A model generated the notes under the pieces. That model was not told the DNA's origin. It saw only the letters and a program-made list of their open reading frames with translations, and did no database searches. Below are positions 20,465 to 31,384 of a stretch of DNA of 64,000 nt, one piece after another. A program made the position numbers and the translations under genes. The stretch is from Acanthosepion lycidas (lineage: Eukaryota; Mollusca; Cephalopoda; Sepiida; Sepiidae). The DNA lies in NCBI GenBank assembly GCA_963932145.1, contig OZ010595.1, positions 94,016,095 to 94,080,094 on the forward strand, given 5' to 3'. Each line of letters opens with the position of its first letter. Position 1 is the first letter of the stretch.

Positions 20465-21022
20465 TCAATAGCTTTTCTGAGTTACTCTACAGAGGGCAGG
20501 GCATCCAACTCCATGACTGAGAGACTGGGCAAGGCATCCAGGACAGTTATCCGCCACCACGTTCTGGGTTGCATACAGCTCCAGATAGTGCTCCACCCAG
20601 AACTCCAGCTGCTTGCCCTGGTCTGTAATAATCTCTCCTGCCTTGGACTTCAGCAGAGACGTCTTGATGGGAGTGGGGCCAGTGGCGGTTTTGATGTTGG
20701 TGTACATGCCTCTTGCGTTTCCACTATCGGCAACCATCTGGATCCTGCTGCACAGGTTCAGCCAGTAGCTGTTGGTGCAGTGTTGTGCAGTCTGTTGGGC
20801 CTTGCTGCAAGCAGCTCTGAGGGCATCGTTGGTATTAACGCAAGTGTAGGCCAAAAATGCTTGTCTCTTGGCTTCAGAGGCTAGCTGCATCTCATCCCAG
20901 TGAGCTTCGTACCAGTCTGCATTTCGACGATCCTTCCAGGCTGAGCTGTATATGGCATCACGAAGGTGGTGCCATCTACAGTCGATGTCAGTGGCACTGA
21001 AGGAGGATGTGTTGACCTTCAC
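20465..21022 (-). pseudogene. LINE linker between endonuclease and RT
   Basis: A 185-codon frame includes CRWHHLRDAIYSSAWKDR, a region rich in Ala/Gln/Lys, a NARGMYTNIKTATGPTPIKT-like stretch and TDQGKQLEFWVEHYLELY. It corresponds to the segment between endonuclease and RT in AP-endonuclease LINEs. It is continuous in one frame. Confidence 0.8.
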
Positions 21023-21855
21023 GCTAAAGGTAGTTTGTAAGTGGCAAGAGCTCTCAGGGTTATTGGAGTGTTGATGTGAGGGAGGCCCTTGGTTTTGGTT
21101 TTGGAGCAGTATATTTTCTTGGCTGTCAGCCTCACTTTGCAGCCTACTTGTGAGTGGTCCATGTAGCAGCCTGTGCTGTGGAAGCTCTGCATCTGAAGAG
21201 CACTCCTTAGGTCTGCATGCCTGGTGATGACAAGGTCAAACTGGTACCAGTGTCGAGAACAGGGTTGTCTCCAAGAGACTTTGTGGTGTTCTTTGCCCTT
21301 GAAGTAGGTGTTCATCATGCACAGTCCATGGAGGCAGCACAGTTCCAGCAGCCGTTGTCCATTCCCATTCATCTTGTCTCTACCCTGACAGCTGAAGCAG
21401 GAGGGCCAAGTGTCACAGTCAGCTCCCACTTTAGCATTGGGGATCCTGGATCTCATCTCATGCAGTGGCTCATAGAACTGGTCCCTGACTTCTGGGGTGG
21501 TGCAGAGTGTTGGCGTGTAGATGTAGAGGACATTGGCAAAACCTGTAGATGTTGAGAGGCACAGTGCTAGGATTGTCTAAGATCTGCCATTTGGTGGTTC
21601 GATGGCTGGTATCAGTGAGTTCTTCACAGTGAAGCCTATGCCATGTAGCCTTGGGTCATCCTGAAGCAGGCCCTGCCAGAAGAAGGTGTAGTTGGCCTCT
21701 CTGATGGAACTGCTGTCAGCCAGACGAGTCTCTTGTGATGTCAGTGCCCACTCTTGAGAGTTCTCTGTCCATGACCGAAGTCTTTTGAGCATCGTTGATC
21801 TGTTGGATGTCATCTGCGAATCCAGGGAGCATAGTCCGGACGTTCCACCTAGCAA
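21019..21855 (-). pseudogene. LINE AP (EEP) endonuclease domain in two frames
   Basis: The N-terminal part (21577-21855) carries ALTSQETRLADSSSIREANY, with the catalytic Glu of the ETR motif, and LHGIGFTVKNSL. The C-terminal part (21019-21456) carries GQRLLELCCLHGLCMMNTYF, KVSWRQPCSRHWYQFDLVIT and a DHSQVGCKVRL ending with the conserved Asp-His. A frameshift or small gap lies around 21456-21577. Motif order matches the exonuclease-endonuclease-phosphatase fold that nicks target DNA for reverse transcription. Confidence 0.85.
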
Positions 21856-22149
21856 ACCAAAGAGCTGGAGTTTTCGTGTTTCTTTCTTTCCTGCCTGGTG
21901 CGGGATTTACAGCTTGCTTGTCAGGAGGATCAGTCCCTGAGTCCTACACACCCAGTAGAGCAGGCAAACTGTGGCGAGACAGCACCTTACTGGCTGGGGG
22001 CTGCCCAGCTTGAGGTGGGCAGTAGCTGTCCAGTGTGACGTGATGATCTCTCCCAACAACGGTGGTGACCCCAGGTGCCTGTAGCCTATATTGGGCTTTT
22101 GATCGGTAACTGTCACTTCCCATGTTGTGCCAATGTCTTGTGATGTCAC

Positions 22150-22740
22150 TGGAGTGTCCTCTCCAGTGTGCTATGAGCCTGAGCAGGATATATGGAGAAC
22201 TAGGGCTGCCTAGACATCTAATTCCCCCTCTCGGCCTTGCTAGCAGATCCCAAAAGAGAGGATAAACTAATACAGTTTGGTATCAGTGTGACTGCAGGAG
22301 TTTCTGGAAGGTAGTACAAAGTGCTGTCCATCCACCTTAGGGACTCTGGATTTGTGTAGGGTTTACTCCTTTGCCTTTCCTTCTCCCGAAGATTTCCACA
22401 AGGCAGTGGAGCTATTTAACTCATATCTGGGGTTTGGTTCATGGACACCAGGGCATGTCCCCACATCGGTGGGCCTGCATGCCACATGTTAAGGGAGCCA
22501 ACTCCTTCCCTGTAGTTTAGCCCGAGTCTGCAAGGTGCTCGGTTGCCATGTGTCGTCACAAGGAGGCACTACATAGGGCTTGCTGATGGAGAGGCTATAT
22601 ACTGGCAGGAGAAGACTTACACACTTGGCTCCCCTTTTTGCATTTCTGCTAGCCAGCGACGGTAACTAAAAGCGAGAAGCGACAAACACTACCACTACAG
22701 ACTACCACACTAGACGCATCACTACAGCCGTTGAGACATA
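22150..22740 (-). other. 5' leader of the 3.66-kb LINE
   Basis: It is GC-richer than the flanks, without a long frame, and runs to the target-site duplication at 22741. It may contain the internal promoter and a decayed ORF1; neither could be shown. Confidence 0.5.
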
Positions 22741-22834
22741 TATCAGGGATAGAGTGTTTATAAATACAAAAGTGGGTACTGAGCTTAACATCAACTGGCA
22801 AAATCTGTTTCAGGTTTGAACACACTCTTTAAGC

Positions 22835-22848
22835 CATATATATAAATA

Positions 22849-22934
<86 letters not shown>
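22835..22934. repeat. long (AT)n array with GT and CAT interruptions
   Basis: About 100 bp of nearly pure AT dinucleotide. Confidence 0.97.
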
Positions 22935-22937
<3 letters not shown>

Positions 22938-23116
22938 AAGAAGTTAATGGTCAAACAAACAGTAGTATTAAAAAGTTCTCAATACACATATAAAAGGAGA
23001 AAAATCTAACATGTAGAACCTTTAAGAATAGAAATTTATGAATGCTATATTTTTAAAAAATTTATGAACACTATTTAAAGGAATAAGCGCACAACATGAG
23101 GCGAGCTAGTAGGTGA

Positions 23117-23146
23117 GGAGGAGGAGGAGGAGGAGGAGGAGGAAGG
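23117..23146. repeat. (GAG)n microsatellite
   Basis: About nine GAG/GGA units. The Arg-rich frame across it is an artefact. Confidence 0.95.
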
Positions 23147-23276
23147 GAAAATGTATCATTGGGGCATTAAATAGAATATACATATTTTCTTTTCATCCAA
23201 CCATATATGAACTCAAAAGGAAGATTTTAGTATGTATACCATGGGTTATAACTTCTGATCGCACGTACACACACAC

Positions 23277-23297
23277 ACATATATATGTTTTGGATAC

Positions 23298-23338
<41 letters not shown>

Positions 23339-23498
23339 ATAGTATATTTGTTTTTTGTATGAATGATTCATGTAATTATAAAATGAACTGCACCTATAAT
23401 CAAAAATATATATATGTATATATATATACATATATATATATATGTCTATGTATATATATATATATATATGTCTGTGTATATATATATGTTTTGGATAC

Positions 23499-23562
<64 letters not shown>

Positions 23563-23612
23563 GTGTGTGCGTGTGCATGTGTTTAATATATAATAGTATC
23601 CAAAACAAAATG
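23277..23612. repeat. AT-array cluster with duplicated and inverted GTTTTGGATACTATTATA blocks
   Basis: GTTTTGGATACTATTATA occurs at about 23287 and 23487, each preceding an AT array, and its complement TATAATAGTATCCAAAAC closes the cluster near 23588. In between, 23346-23374 carries TTTTTTGTATGAATGATTCA, the terminal sequence of the inverted repeat at 46798-47296. Confidence 0.85.
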
Positions 23613-23764
23613 GAGTTGATGAAACAAAGTTGAAAAGTTGTAAATGATGTGTGTCACTAACATCTGTTGATTTTATCTTCTTTTAAAATGAAAAGCAAAA
23701 CTGTATGTAAGGAAAGTGCACTCAGATTTTTTAAAACAAAAGGCCAATAAAATTAAATTGCCTC

Positions 23765-24075
23765 ATTAGATTCACTAAACACATGGTCTTCCAGCAGCCC
23801 CACTCTTGACCCAGGGCAGCACTACCTCGTCAAGTCAGTTGATGTAGGCCTCCATGTTAGGCTGGAGTCCTGGGGGAATATGAATGAAGGCATAATGTTG
23901 CCATTACTAGTGATCACACCAACCACCTTTGTAATCATCCAACTCTTTCACTCCAAATATTGGAGGCTCCAGCATGAATGCCAAGCAGTACAGCATGCTC
24001 TTTCTGGCAGAGTGAATTGCGTCACAGTGCCCAACCGAATGTACTATACTAAGCAGTCAACAAAATCAAAAATGA
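23765..24075 (-). pseudogene. mariner-like transposase fragment
   Basis: The minus strand in broken frames shows HYAFIHIPPGLQPNMEAYIN, then LDEVVLPWVKSGAAGRPCV. This corresponds to the central catalytic region of mariner/Tc1-superfamily transposases (PHGLR-N-EAYI ... VVLPW...GRPYV-QQD). The stops and the missing ends make it a relic. TIRs were not found. Exact family assignment is from recalled motif patterns. Confidence 0.6.
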
Positions 24076-24133
24076 TCAATGCGCATGTGCAAAATTAAAA
24101 ATATAAAATGCTGATTATTTACCTATCATACCA

Positions 24134-24287
<154 letters not shown>

Positions 24288-24289
24288 AA

Positions 24290-24864
24290 TGTATGTTGTG
24301 GTGCATCTGTGTGTTTATAAGTGTGTGAAACTTCTCATAATATGTGTGAATATTTATGTTATCAAATATGTGTCGGTGTACAAATGTTTATGTTATACAA
24401 AATATAAACTAAAATTAAAGAAATATTTGAAAGATGAAATATTTGACAAAAGAAATAAAAAGCAAAATATTCAAACAATTGTCTAATGACCTTTAAAGGT
24501 TGAAATTGAAGAAATGAAAACAAAATTCCACAGAGTTGTTTCTTTTCTATTTAGTCTCTGGGGTTTGAACCAAACTGTAGAAGGAGAAAAACATTCCACA
24601 GGATATTCTTTGTTTACTGCATGTTTTTTTTTTTTGTTTTTCTTTTTGCCAGACTTTTCTTTTCCTTTTTTCCCCAGCTAAGACCTTTTTGATACAAAAG
24701 ATTCCTGCCATGCAGTAAAGCACAGATATCAAACTTGATCCATTTCAACCACAAATATTTCTTCATTATTAATTCTTTCATGTTAATTACACTTGCTTTT
24801 CATCAGAAATGCGCATACAATCGGTTTATGGAGATTTGCATAAAAATAGATTTATTATCTTGAA
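24290..24864. other. no gene recognised
   Basis: A 61-codon minus-strand frame (24547-24732, rich in Lys) has a tolerable acceptor (CTCCTTCTACAG) late in the frame, but nothing identifies it as coding. Confidence 0.35.
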
Positions 24865-24867
24865 TTA

Positions 24868-24898
<31 letters not shown>
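24865..24898. repeat. (ATT)n microsatellite
   Basis: About eleven ATT units. Confidence 0.95.
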
Positions 24899-24899
<1 letters not shown>

Positions 24900-24984
24900 T
24901 GTGTATGTTATGTTTCCGACTTTGTATCCTGTAGAGCTGGGTCCAAACTATGGTCCTTAGAACCTATAGGAAAATTGTTATTTA

Positions 24985-25740
24985 ATTGAAAGCATTTTTC
25001 TTAGTATAATGGATATTCCTAGTAGGGTGATCTTCTGGGCAACTTATATGTTGATATTACCTGGAACACTGTTAGTAAAATTGTCCATTCCTTTTCTCAT
25101 GAGGCCCAGAACTCTGAATACTATTGGTACAGTCTCAGTCTTCATTCTCTACAATTTGGACAATTTCTTGGTAATTTTCATAGAGGTATTTCTCTCAGAT
25201 GGTATTGCTATGTCAAAAAGCGTACACTTCCTGAATTTCTTGTCTTTTATGATAATATCAGGTCTGTTGGTTTTTATTTCCCTGTCAGTTTGAATTGGCA
25301 TATCCCTGAGGATAGTTACATTGTTATCTTGGGTAACTGTGTCTGGTTGGTGCTCATATCATCTCTCAGTGGTTTTGATTTTATACTTCTTGCATATCTT
25401 CCAGTATACATATGCTGCTACCTTGTCATATCCCTGGGTATATTCGTTTTTTGCTAGTTCCAGACATCCTTAGATAATATGGTTGACAGTTTCATCACAT
25501 CTTCCTGAGATCTTGCATTTCATCTTACTTCCATCCTTGATTATGTGACTATGATAGGATCTGGTTGCAGGGTTTTTTCATGAGTTGCAGTAATTAGGCC
25601 TTTTCTTTCAGTTTCCAACCATGTGATCTTCAGCCACTGATGTATTTTCTGTTGGTCGACATCTGTACCTTTCATTCTTTTTTTGGTATTTGTCATGCAA
25701 CACCGTGTCTTCCTAGATTTCATTTGGTTGAGTTGTTGTG
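24985..25740 (-). pseudogene. non-LTR retroelement C-terminal region relic
   Basis: In the minus-strand translation the order is HEKTLQPDPIIVT-like, KCKISGRCDETVNHII, ...YEHQPDTVTQDNNVTILRDM, then PIQTDREIKTNRPDIIIKDK and IDIAIPSERNT-like, then KTETVPIVFRVLGLMRKGM. This arrangement (H/C knuckle, EHEP...W-F-I-TD, RPDI-V-DK, DVAIP-D, VPIVVGALG) is a widespread module downstream of LINE reverse transcriptases. Several stops occur. Clade not determined. Confidence 0.7.
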
Positions 25741-25929
25741 CTTTCTGTTTTACTTGTTAGGTATGTAGATGGTATTGCTTCATTTTTTTGTTGGTAGGAT
25801 TTCTGGTATATTAAACTGTTATTTGAAGAATGCAGCTTCATTGTGATGAAGTGAATTTGGTGTTTTCTATTTGTAAGAGAGGGTTTTTGTTTTTTGTGAG
25901 GTATTATTATTATTATTATTAATAATTAT

Positions 25930-26100
25930 TTTGGACTAGTATTTCTTCCATCTTAATTTTACTGGCTTTATTTACAATCATAGTATTAGATGAAATAATA
26001 GTATTTCTTTGATAAAGTATTGTCAAGCATTATTAATTTTGGACTAGTATTTCTTTCATCTTAATTTTACTGGCTTTATTTACAATCATAATATTAGATG
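25930..26100. repeat. 106-bp direct duplication
   Basis: GGACTAGTATTTCTTCCATC and TACTGGCTTTATTTACAATC occur at about 25934-25993 and again at 26040-26100 with few changes. Confidence 0.85.
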
Positions 26101-26149
26101 CAACTTTGACTCTTGTGATGACTGTAATAATGTGTTAAGTAAGAGTAAG

Positions 26150-27290
26150 TTTTTATTTCACCTCTTTTCAGTCAATTTCAGGTGTTAACAACTTCTGCTG
26201 ATAAATCTGAATGTTTCACCTGTAAATTCTCCTTAAATTGTAATCTTGATTCATCTGGAGTATCCTCGCTTAACTTCACACTTAGAATTGATTCTGTGTT
26301 GAGTGAAGGGGTTATGCAGATAACCCCTTCTTTATTTTCTGCTGTCAGCTCTAATCAAATCATACAGACCTGATGGCATCCCTGTAATAGTACTTAAGAA
26401 GTGTGCTCCTGAACTTGTACCTCTTCTTTCTAAACAGTCTTGCTTTCCTGCCTGTTGGAAATTCTCTTCTGTTGTTCCAGTTTTTAAGAATGCAGGTAAC
26501 CCAACTGACCCTTCCAATTATTGACCTTTAAACCTTCTACATCTTTTGGAGAAACTACTAAGACCCTTAATCAATGCTAAATTGGTTATGCATCTCACAT
26601 TGCAAGGACTTTTTTCAGACATGCAATATGCCTTTAATTTCTCTAGGTCAACTGCTAATGTACTAATGATGATTGCAGTTAGAGTCTATCAAGTTATAGA
26701 TAAAAAATGGTCATGCTCGGGCTGTTGCTTTGGGCATCTCTAAAGCTTTCAACAGTGTTTGGCATACAGGTCTTATCCACAATTTGAAGAGTTATGGTAC
26801 CTACAGACAAATCTTTGAATTGATCCAATCTTTCTCATCAAATCGTGAAATGAAAATTACCCCAAATGGACATTTTACCCCAAATGGACATTTTTTCTAG
26901 ATGCTTTTGTAAAAGGCATGTATCTTCCAGAGATCTGTCTTTGATCTTTGGTGCAACTCTGTTTTGAATTTTCATTAATGACCTTCCAATGGCATTAGCT
27001 CAAGGCACAACCATTTATTCTTGTCTTGATAGTAACTCCGATTAATACGATGAGTTCAGATTGGTGGCTGAAGTCAACAATGACCTTCAATCTGGAGTTA
27101 ACTGAGGCAAATGATAGCTTGTCAATTTTAACACCTCCAAAACTAAACTGCACTGTATAATCCATCTGAGAGAACCTTTTCTGCCTTCCATTATCATGGC
27201 TGATGCTAACTTCCAGGAGGGTTACCCATTCTTCCTTCTCAGACTAACACAAATCTAAACAAATGTTTAGAATCCCATTACTACCTATTA
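26150..27290 (+). pseudogene. Jockey-like LINE reverse transcriptase relic
   Basis: The plus strand gives an RT N-terminal region in pieces: YRPDGIPVIVLKKCAPELVP, CWKFSSVVPVFKNAGNPTDP (SNY), LLEKLLRPLINAKLV, GLFSDMQYAFNFSRSTAN, then AVALGISKAFNSVWHTGLIH, and FINDLPMALAQGT. These match the ordered motifs of Jockey-type RTs (KS-GPDGIP, P-FKKG, YRP, QYGF, DIS-AFD-VWH). At least eight stops or frameshifts are present and the catalytic FADD box is lost. The C-terminal tail typical of this family occurs separately many times in the window (for example 59780-60375). Confidence 0.8.
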
Positions 27291-27299
27291 TCAAGTCCA

Positions 27300-28005
27300 G
27301 AAGAAATTTGTGCAAATTTAAACAGTGGAAAAATTTTTCAAAGCTGGATCTTTCTGAAGCATATTTGCAAACAGAGGTTGAAGAATAATGTTCATAGGTA
27401 ATAAATATAAATACTTATAAATATAGGGATTGTATAAGTTCAACCAACTTCCTTTTGAGATGAAAATAGCTCCAGCTATATTTCAACAAGTGATGGATAC
27501 TATGCTTGCAGACTGTGATTTCACAGTTGGTAATCTGGATGATATATTAATTCAAAGTGTATCTAAGGAACAACATATCAGGCATGTGAAAAGAGTTTTT
27601 GAAAAACATATAAGACTATGGCTTCAAACTCAGTGAAGAAAAGTGAGACTTGTTTTTGCTTAAAATCAAGTTCCTAGGACAAATCATTAATAAAAATGGT
27701 CACCACCAGATGTGCTGAAGGCAAGTGCAAATAAGACTTTAATTATGATTTCAGGATGGAAAACCAACTGTCCAAAAAATTAGGACATGCAGATGGTTTA
27801 CTAAGGATGATACAAAAAACTGTTCAAGGACATTGTTATTGCAGAATTAAAAAGTGAAATAAAAATTAAAAATATATTGTGCAATGCAGTATGCAAACTA
27901 CCAATTACCTTTGAAGAAATAAAAGTAAAAGCAGAACAAGACATGTTTATTTTGAAAATAAAAAAAAAAATGTGTAAAAGAAAAACATTTCACAGACACT
28001 TCTTC
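27300..28005 (+). pseudogene. Ty3/Gypsy pol fragment (RT to RNase H region)
   Basis: It begins with KLDLSEAYLQTEVEE-like sequence, then YKFNQLPFEMKIAPAIFQQV, NLDDILIQSVSKEQHIRHVK and FEKHIRL, which are the palm and thumb motifs of Ty3/Gypsy RT. The catalytic box is NLDD, close to the usual YLDD. Downstream KFLGQIINKNG-like and GHADGL-like pieces and AELKSEIKIKNILCNAVCKL indicate the connection towards integrase. There is no LTR nearby, so this is an internal fragment distinct from the element at 34929-38135. Confidence 0.8.
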
Positions 28006-28009
28006 CGAA

Positions 28010-28385
28010 TATGACCTCACCCCTCATAGAGGAGAACATGATTAAAAACTGTATGCCATCTCATGCAGCTGTGGTAAGAAACATAAATTAGAAACTGGCT
28101 GTTCCCTTAATATAAGACTGCAGGAACACCATAAAGCCGTAAAACGAGGTGAAATAGAAAAATCAGGAATATCTGACCACATATGGAGGGAAAAGGGAGG
28201 TAGTTGAAATAATAGATAGAGAACATCATTGGAAAATACAAAATCTTAAGGAATCAGTGCATATACTAAGCCAGAAAAATCTCCTAAGTCGGCCAAGCAT
28301 AGAAATGAATACAATATGGGAATCAGTAATATGGAGTTCTAGAGAAAAACAACAATAACAACAAAAAAATTGCAATATGAGCTCT
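28010..28385 (+). pseudogene. Penelope-like element endonuclease-end fragment
   Basis: The plus strand reads HRGEHD, CSCGKKHKLETGCSLNIRLQ, EHHKAVKRGEIEKSGISDHI (W), then EVVEIIDREHHWKIQNLKES and NLLSRPSIEMNTIWE. This is the C-terminal region of PLE proteins that carries the GIY-YIG-type endonuclease. A parallel, more complete copy lies at 39250-40240. Frame breaks show it is dead. Confidence 0.75.
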
Positions 28386-28429
28386 GGTAAAATTAGAATA
28401 TTTAGACATTAGGTTTATAAGCCCCCAAA

Positions 28430-28640
28430 ATTCATACACTGACACCCAAAAGGTCCAGTGTTGGTTGAATCCAGTGACTTAATCCAATGGGTTGTGAGTT
28501 CAATACCTGGCTACAGCGCAGTTGAACAAACAAAATCTTTAAAGGGAGTGAGTTATAACAATGGCTTTACTGCTTTTCTTGGTGTGAACTTGCTTAAAAT
28601 CAGTGCTGATCAGAAATAAGGAATCAACTACTGTAAGTCT
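28430..28640 (+). repeat. tRNA-like terminal segment following the PLE fragment
   Basis: TTGGTTGAATCCAGTGACTT and GTGAGTTCAATACCTGGCTA (B-box like) match the tRNA-like loop at 18214-18304. The same segment follows the other PLE copy at 40300-40400, so it is probably part of the PLE terminal repeat and not an independent SINE. Confidence 0.55.
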
Positions 28641-28977
28641 TGAACTCACATCTCTTTGCCTGAAATTAATTGAAGAAATGCTCTTGAAAAATTTGTAATC
28701 ATGAAGAATGTTTCATTTCATAAAAAAGATCTAAAAATCTTTGTTGACTCAAAATTAAAAGCAAATCTTGTTAAATATCCATTTAATGAGTTTCTTTTGA
28801 TAATCACTTCTATCAAACAACATAAAATATTTTCTTCAAGCTTTTCCAGTACAAAAGCTCCATTTGGATATATATTCATTGAATATCTTGGTTAAAATCC
28901 CTGAAATACTGTTATGGTGTTTCATAAAAAGGGAAAGGATGAGGAGAGTAAAAAGTAAAGCTTTTGATCTTCCATAC

Positions 28978-29093
28978 CTGCTTTCAATAGATTGTCATCA
29001 TCATTTTTGGTTTCTGTGTTTCTTTGGCTTTTCTCTGTTGCATGAGACGGTGCTGCTGAAATGCTTTGGCCCTGATACATTTCCATAATTTGA
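28978..29093 (-). CDS. minus-strand candidate internal exon
   Basis: On the minus strand an acceptor (CATTCAGATTTTAACAG|) is followed by an open frame starting QIMEMYQGQSISAAPSHATE and continuing as an Asn/Asp/Lys-rich stretch to a donor GCAG|GTATGG. It is 116 nt long. The frame is protein-like and polar, as in disordered linkers. No partner exon on the minus strand could be paired with confidence. It could be chance. Confidence 0.25.
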
Positions 29094-29289
29094 CTGTTAA
29101 AATCTGAATGATAAATTTTCTTTAGTAGGATTCAAGGTAAGGTCAATAAGTTTTCAAGAACTACTTGGAAACATATTTTTGTGTAGAAAAAACATTTTTT
29201 AAGAAATATAGTAGAGTGTTTGTAATGAAAAACATATAACTTAGGATTTTCTTAAACAAATTAGATTAAATAATAGCAGATACATTATT

Positions 29290-29710
29290 GAAACATACTC
29301 TACACTATTTACATTATTCGGACTATTGTCCTCATCTTTGTTGCCATATTTATTACAACGTTTTGGCCCTTCAGTACCTGTCTATATTTCTCAGATGAGG
29401 TATTATGTACACTATTTACATCATTTGGACTATTGTCCTCATCTTTGTTGCCATATTTATTACAATGTTGTTTGCACCGCCCTTCTTCAGGTGATTGGAA
29501 TGTCGAACTGAACTCTTTATTTCATTCACTGAGGTAGACTGTTCTAATTCCATGCACCATGTTTAATGGATGTCAGTTATCAGTTATCTCCTGTTAATTT
29601 CCCTCTGAAAGTTCTCCAATACCTTAACCAGGTATTGAACTCACACTCTATGGGTCCTGTCACTGGATCTAACCAACACCTTTATCCACTGTGCCATGTG
29701 TACTCAAGAC
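29290..29710 (-). mobile_element. PLE-type terminal repeat arm with a tandem partial duplication
   Basis: The minus strand contains the same blocks as the right arm at 18305-18500: the tRNA-like head (complement of CACCTTTATCCACTGTGCC at the right), TTCTAATTCCATGCACCATG, CCTTCTTCAGGTGATTGGAA and CCATATTTATTACAA. The distal about 110-bp segment (GGACTATTGTCCTCATCTTT to ATTTCTCAGATGAGGTATTA) is present twice, at 29330 and 29435. The duplicated piece is the same segment that is amplified as the 125-bp satellite at 40480-41860. Confidence 0.7.
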
Positions 29711-29719
29711 AGATACTTT

Positions 29720-30215
29720 ATATTTCTCTACTTTTTTATTTCTTTTCATTTATCTTTGTGGATGAGTTAAATATGTTCACAAAGTTTAAATTTTCACCCA
29801 CTCAACCTTCCACAATAGAATCATTTAATACACTTTTCTGATTTGCAATTCTGTAGGCTTATGTTATACTCATTTAATTTATTTTATTAGACATGTTTCC
29901 ATTAATATGTTTTTAATATATTTTATGACTTAAGCTTCTGTAAATACATGTTAAATGGAATCATTTAATATACACTATCTGTTGAGATTTCCTCGGGCAT
30001 AAAAGAAATGCACTCATTTAATGTAGTTTATGAGTTGAAGTTCCACAGGCACCAGTTAATTTGCCCAAATGCTCTCTTATTAAACGTCTTTTCTGTCAGA
30101 ACTTGAAGTGTGCCAGAAATACATTTTGACAAGAACAATTTGTGAATACACAAAATACAAAGAGAATTGGAGTCAGGAATTTTAAATTATTTTATGAGAT
30201 GTGGTTCAATGAACA
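29720..30215. other. no gene seen
   Basis: AT-rich DNA. Short-range similarities between 29825, 29955 and 30005 (TCATTTAAT phrases) hint at a decayed tandem repeat of about 65-100 bp. Confidence 0.35.
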
Positions 30216-30217
30216 TA

Positions 30218-30880
30218 CTGTCAACAACAAAATTATTCGTACACCCATCAATTTTGAATATTTTTATCTATTTCTCAGAATCTAATGCCTGTCTGGTGCC
30301 ATGTTGTTTTTTTTATATGTTAATAAACACAAAAAAGGCATATAAAAGTTAATTTTCAGAACAATAGGTTAAACACAACAAATTTGACAGGTGAATTATG
30401 CAAAATAGGAAAAGAGAAAATTATTTGTACAGTATGAAAAAAAAGAAAAAAAACTGAACAATTTTCACAATATTAATAGTCAATAGCATGGCCTCTCATC
30501 ATTATAATTTGCTGCAATCATTTTCTAAAGTTTTTCATGAGATTTGAACAAGTCTCTTCTGGGATTTTCTACCATTCTTCAACAGATACATGTTCCAATT
30601 CCTGGAGGTTTTTGGTGACTGAAAATTTATTCAAACTTTCAATTCTTGTCATAGATTTTCAATAGCATTCAAGTCAGGACTCATTGAAGACAATGGCAGT
30701 AGTGTAATGTTCTTTTTCTAAAGCCACGCAGTCATTGATTTAGACATCTGTTTGGGATCATTATCTTAATGCAATATAAATCGCTGACTTAGATGATTTT
30801 GCCCTAATAGTTCTAGATTCTGAGAAATGTATAAAAATATTCAAAATTGATGGGTGTATCAATAATTTTGTCATTGACTG
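30218..30880. mobile_element. Tc1-like element with about 70-bp TIRs, internally deleted
   Basis: The left end (from 30218) and right end (to 30880) are inverted copies over about 70 bp; both contain ACACCCATCAATTTTGAATA and TTTCTCAGAATCTA. TA flanks both ends (30216-30217 and 30881-30882). The interior (about 30480-30800) on the minus strand decodes to a Tc1 transposase C-terminal region with SMSPDLNAIENLW-like and NWNMYLLKNGRKSQKRLV-like pieces and QQII-MRGHAIDY-like ends. At 663 bp it is half the usual 1.3 kb or so and has several stops. Confidence 0.8.
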
Positions 30881-30882
30881 TA

Positions 30883-31384
30883 TGTTAGATCAAATCCTTT
30901 AAAGTTTCATTTTTATCGTTTATAACAAGGCATAATATTTTTCCATAATAAATTCAGTAATATAGCTTTGCTAATATTTGTAGTCGATATGTTCAAATGA
31001 TATGACAATGTCACTTGTTATTGAATTAATATTTGTAAGATTGTCATGTGACTGAATATTTGCATTTGCTTATACGTAAATATAATAAAGCAATTAGTGA
31101 GGCACAATAATGAATACAAAAATATTTTGGTCATCTACTTTCATACAATCATCAGGTGTCCAGTATTCTGCAATAACTTATCTATCTTGATTATTGTCTT
31201 ATTTTGGCTCTCTGAAGCTTATATACATTATGCTGCTGAAAGACACCAGTACTGTTTTTTTTTGGAGTCTTTAAATCCAACATCAGGTGCTATTGACATT
31301 TTAGCTGTTATGACAAGCTTGTACTTCTTGTTGATCATTTTCTTTTTGAGATGACGAACTGTCAATATATTTTGACATTTTATA
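30883..31384. other. no gene seen
   Basis: An 85-codon plus-strand frame (31097-31354) lacks splice signals. The region shares short phrases (TTGATTATTGT) with 31870-31920 and is probably repeat-derived. Confidence 0.35.

Larger units (their letters stand above)
19081..22740 (-). mobile_element. near full-length LINE insertion, 3.66 kb, with 10-bp TSD
   Basis: The insertion is bounded by the direct repeat TATCAGGGAT at 19071-19080 and 22741-22750. On the minus strand it runs from a GC-richer 5' leader (22740-22150) through an EEP/AP endonuclease, a reverse transcriptase and a C-terminal C2HC zinc finger. It then has a short A-rich stretch (complement of the T-run at 19119-19134) and a final hairpin (CGTCTCTGGAGACG on the plus strand). 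The base composition is visibly less AT-rich than the surroundings, so the insertion is fairly recent. Frames are nevertheless broken in several places, so it is not autonomous as it stands. Clade was not determined with certainty. Confidence 0.9.

Noticed and set aside
20276-20884. 202-codon plus-strand frame
   Set aside because: It is the antisense of the LINE reverse transcriptase and linker region, which have recognisable motifs on the minus strand.
23113-23586. 157-codon frame starting with an Arg run
   Set aside because: It runs through (GAG)n and several (AT)n arrays; pure simple-sequence translation.
28701-28895. 64-codon plus-strand frame as an exon
   Set aside because: No acceptor or donor at sensible positions; Lys/Phe/Ile-rich composition as expected from AT-rich DNA.
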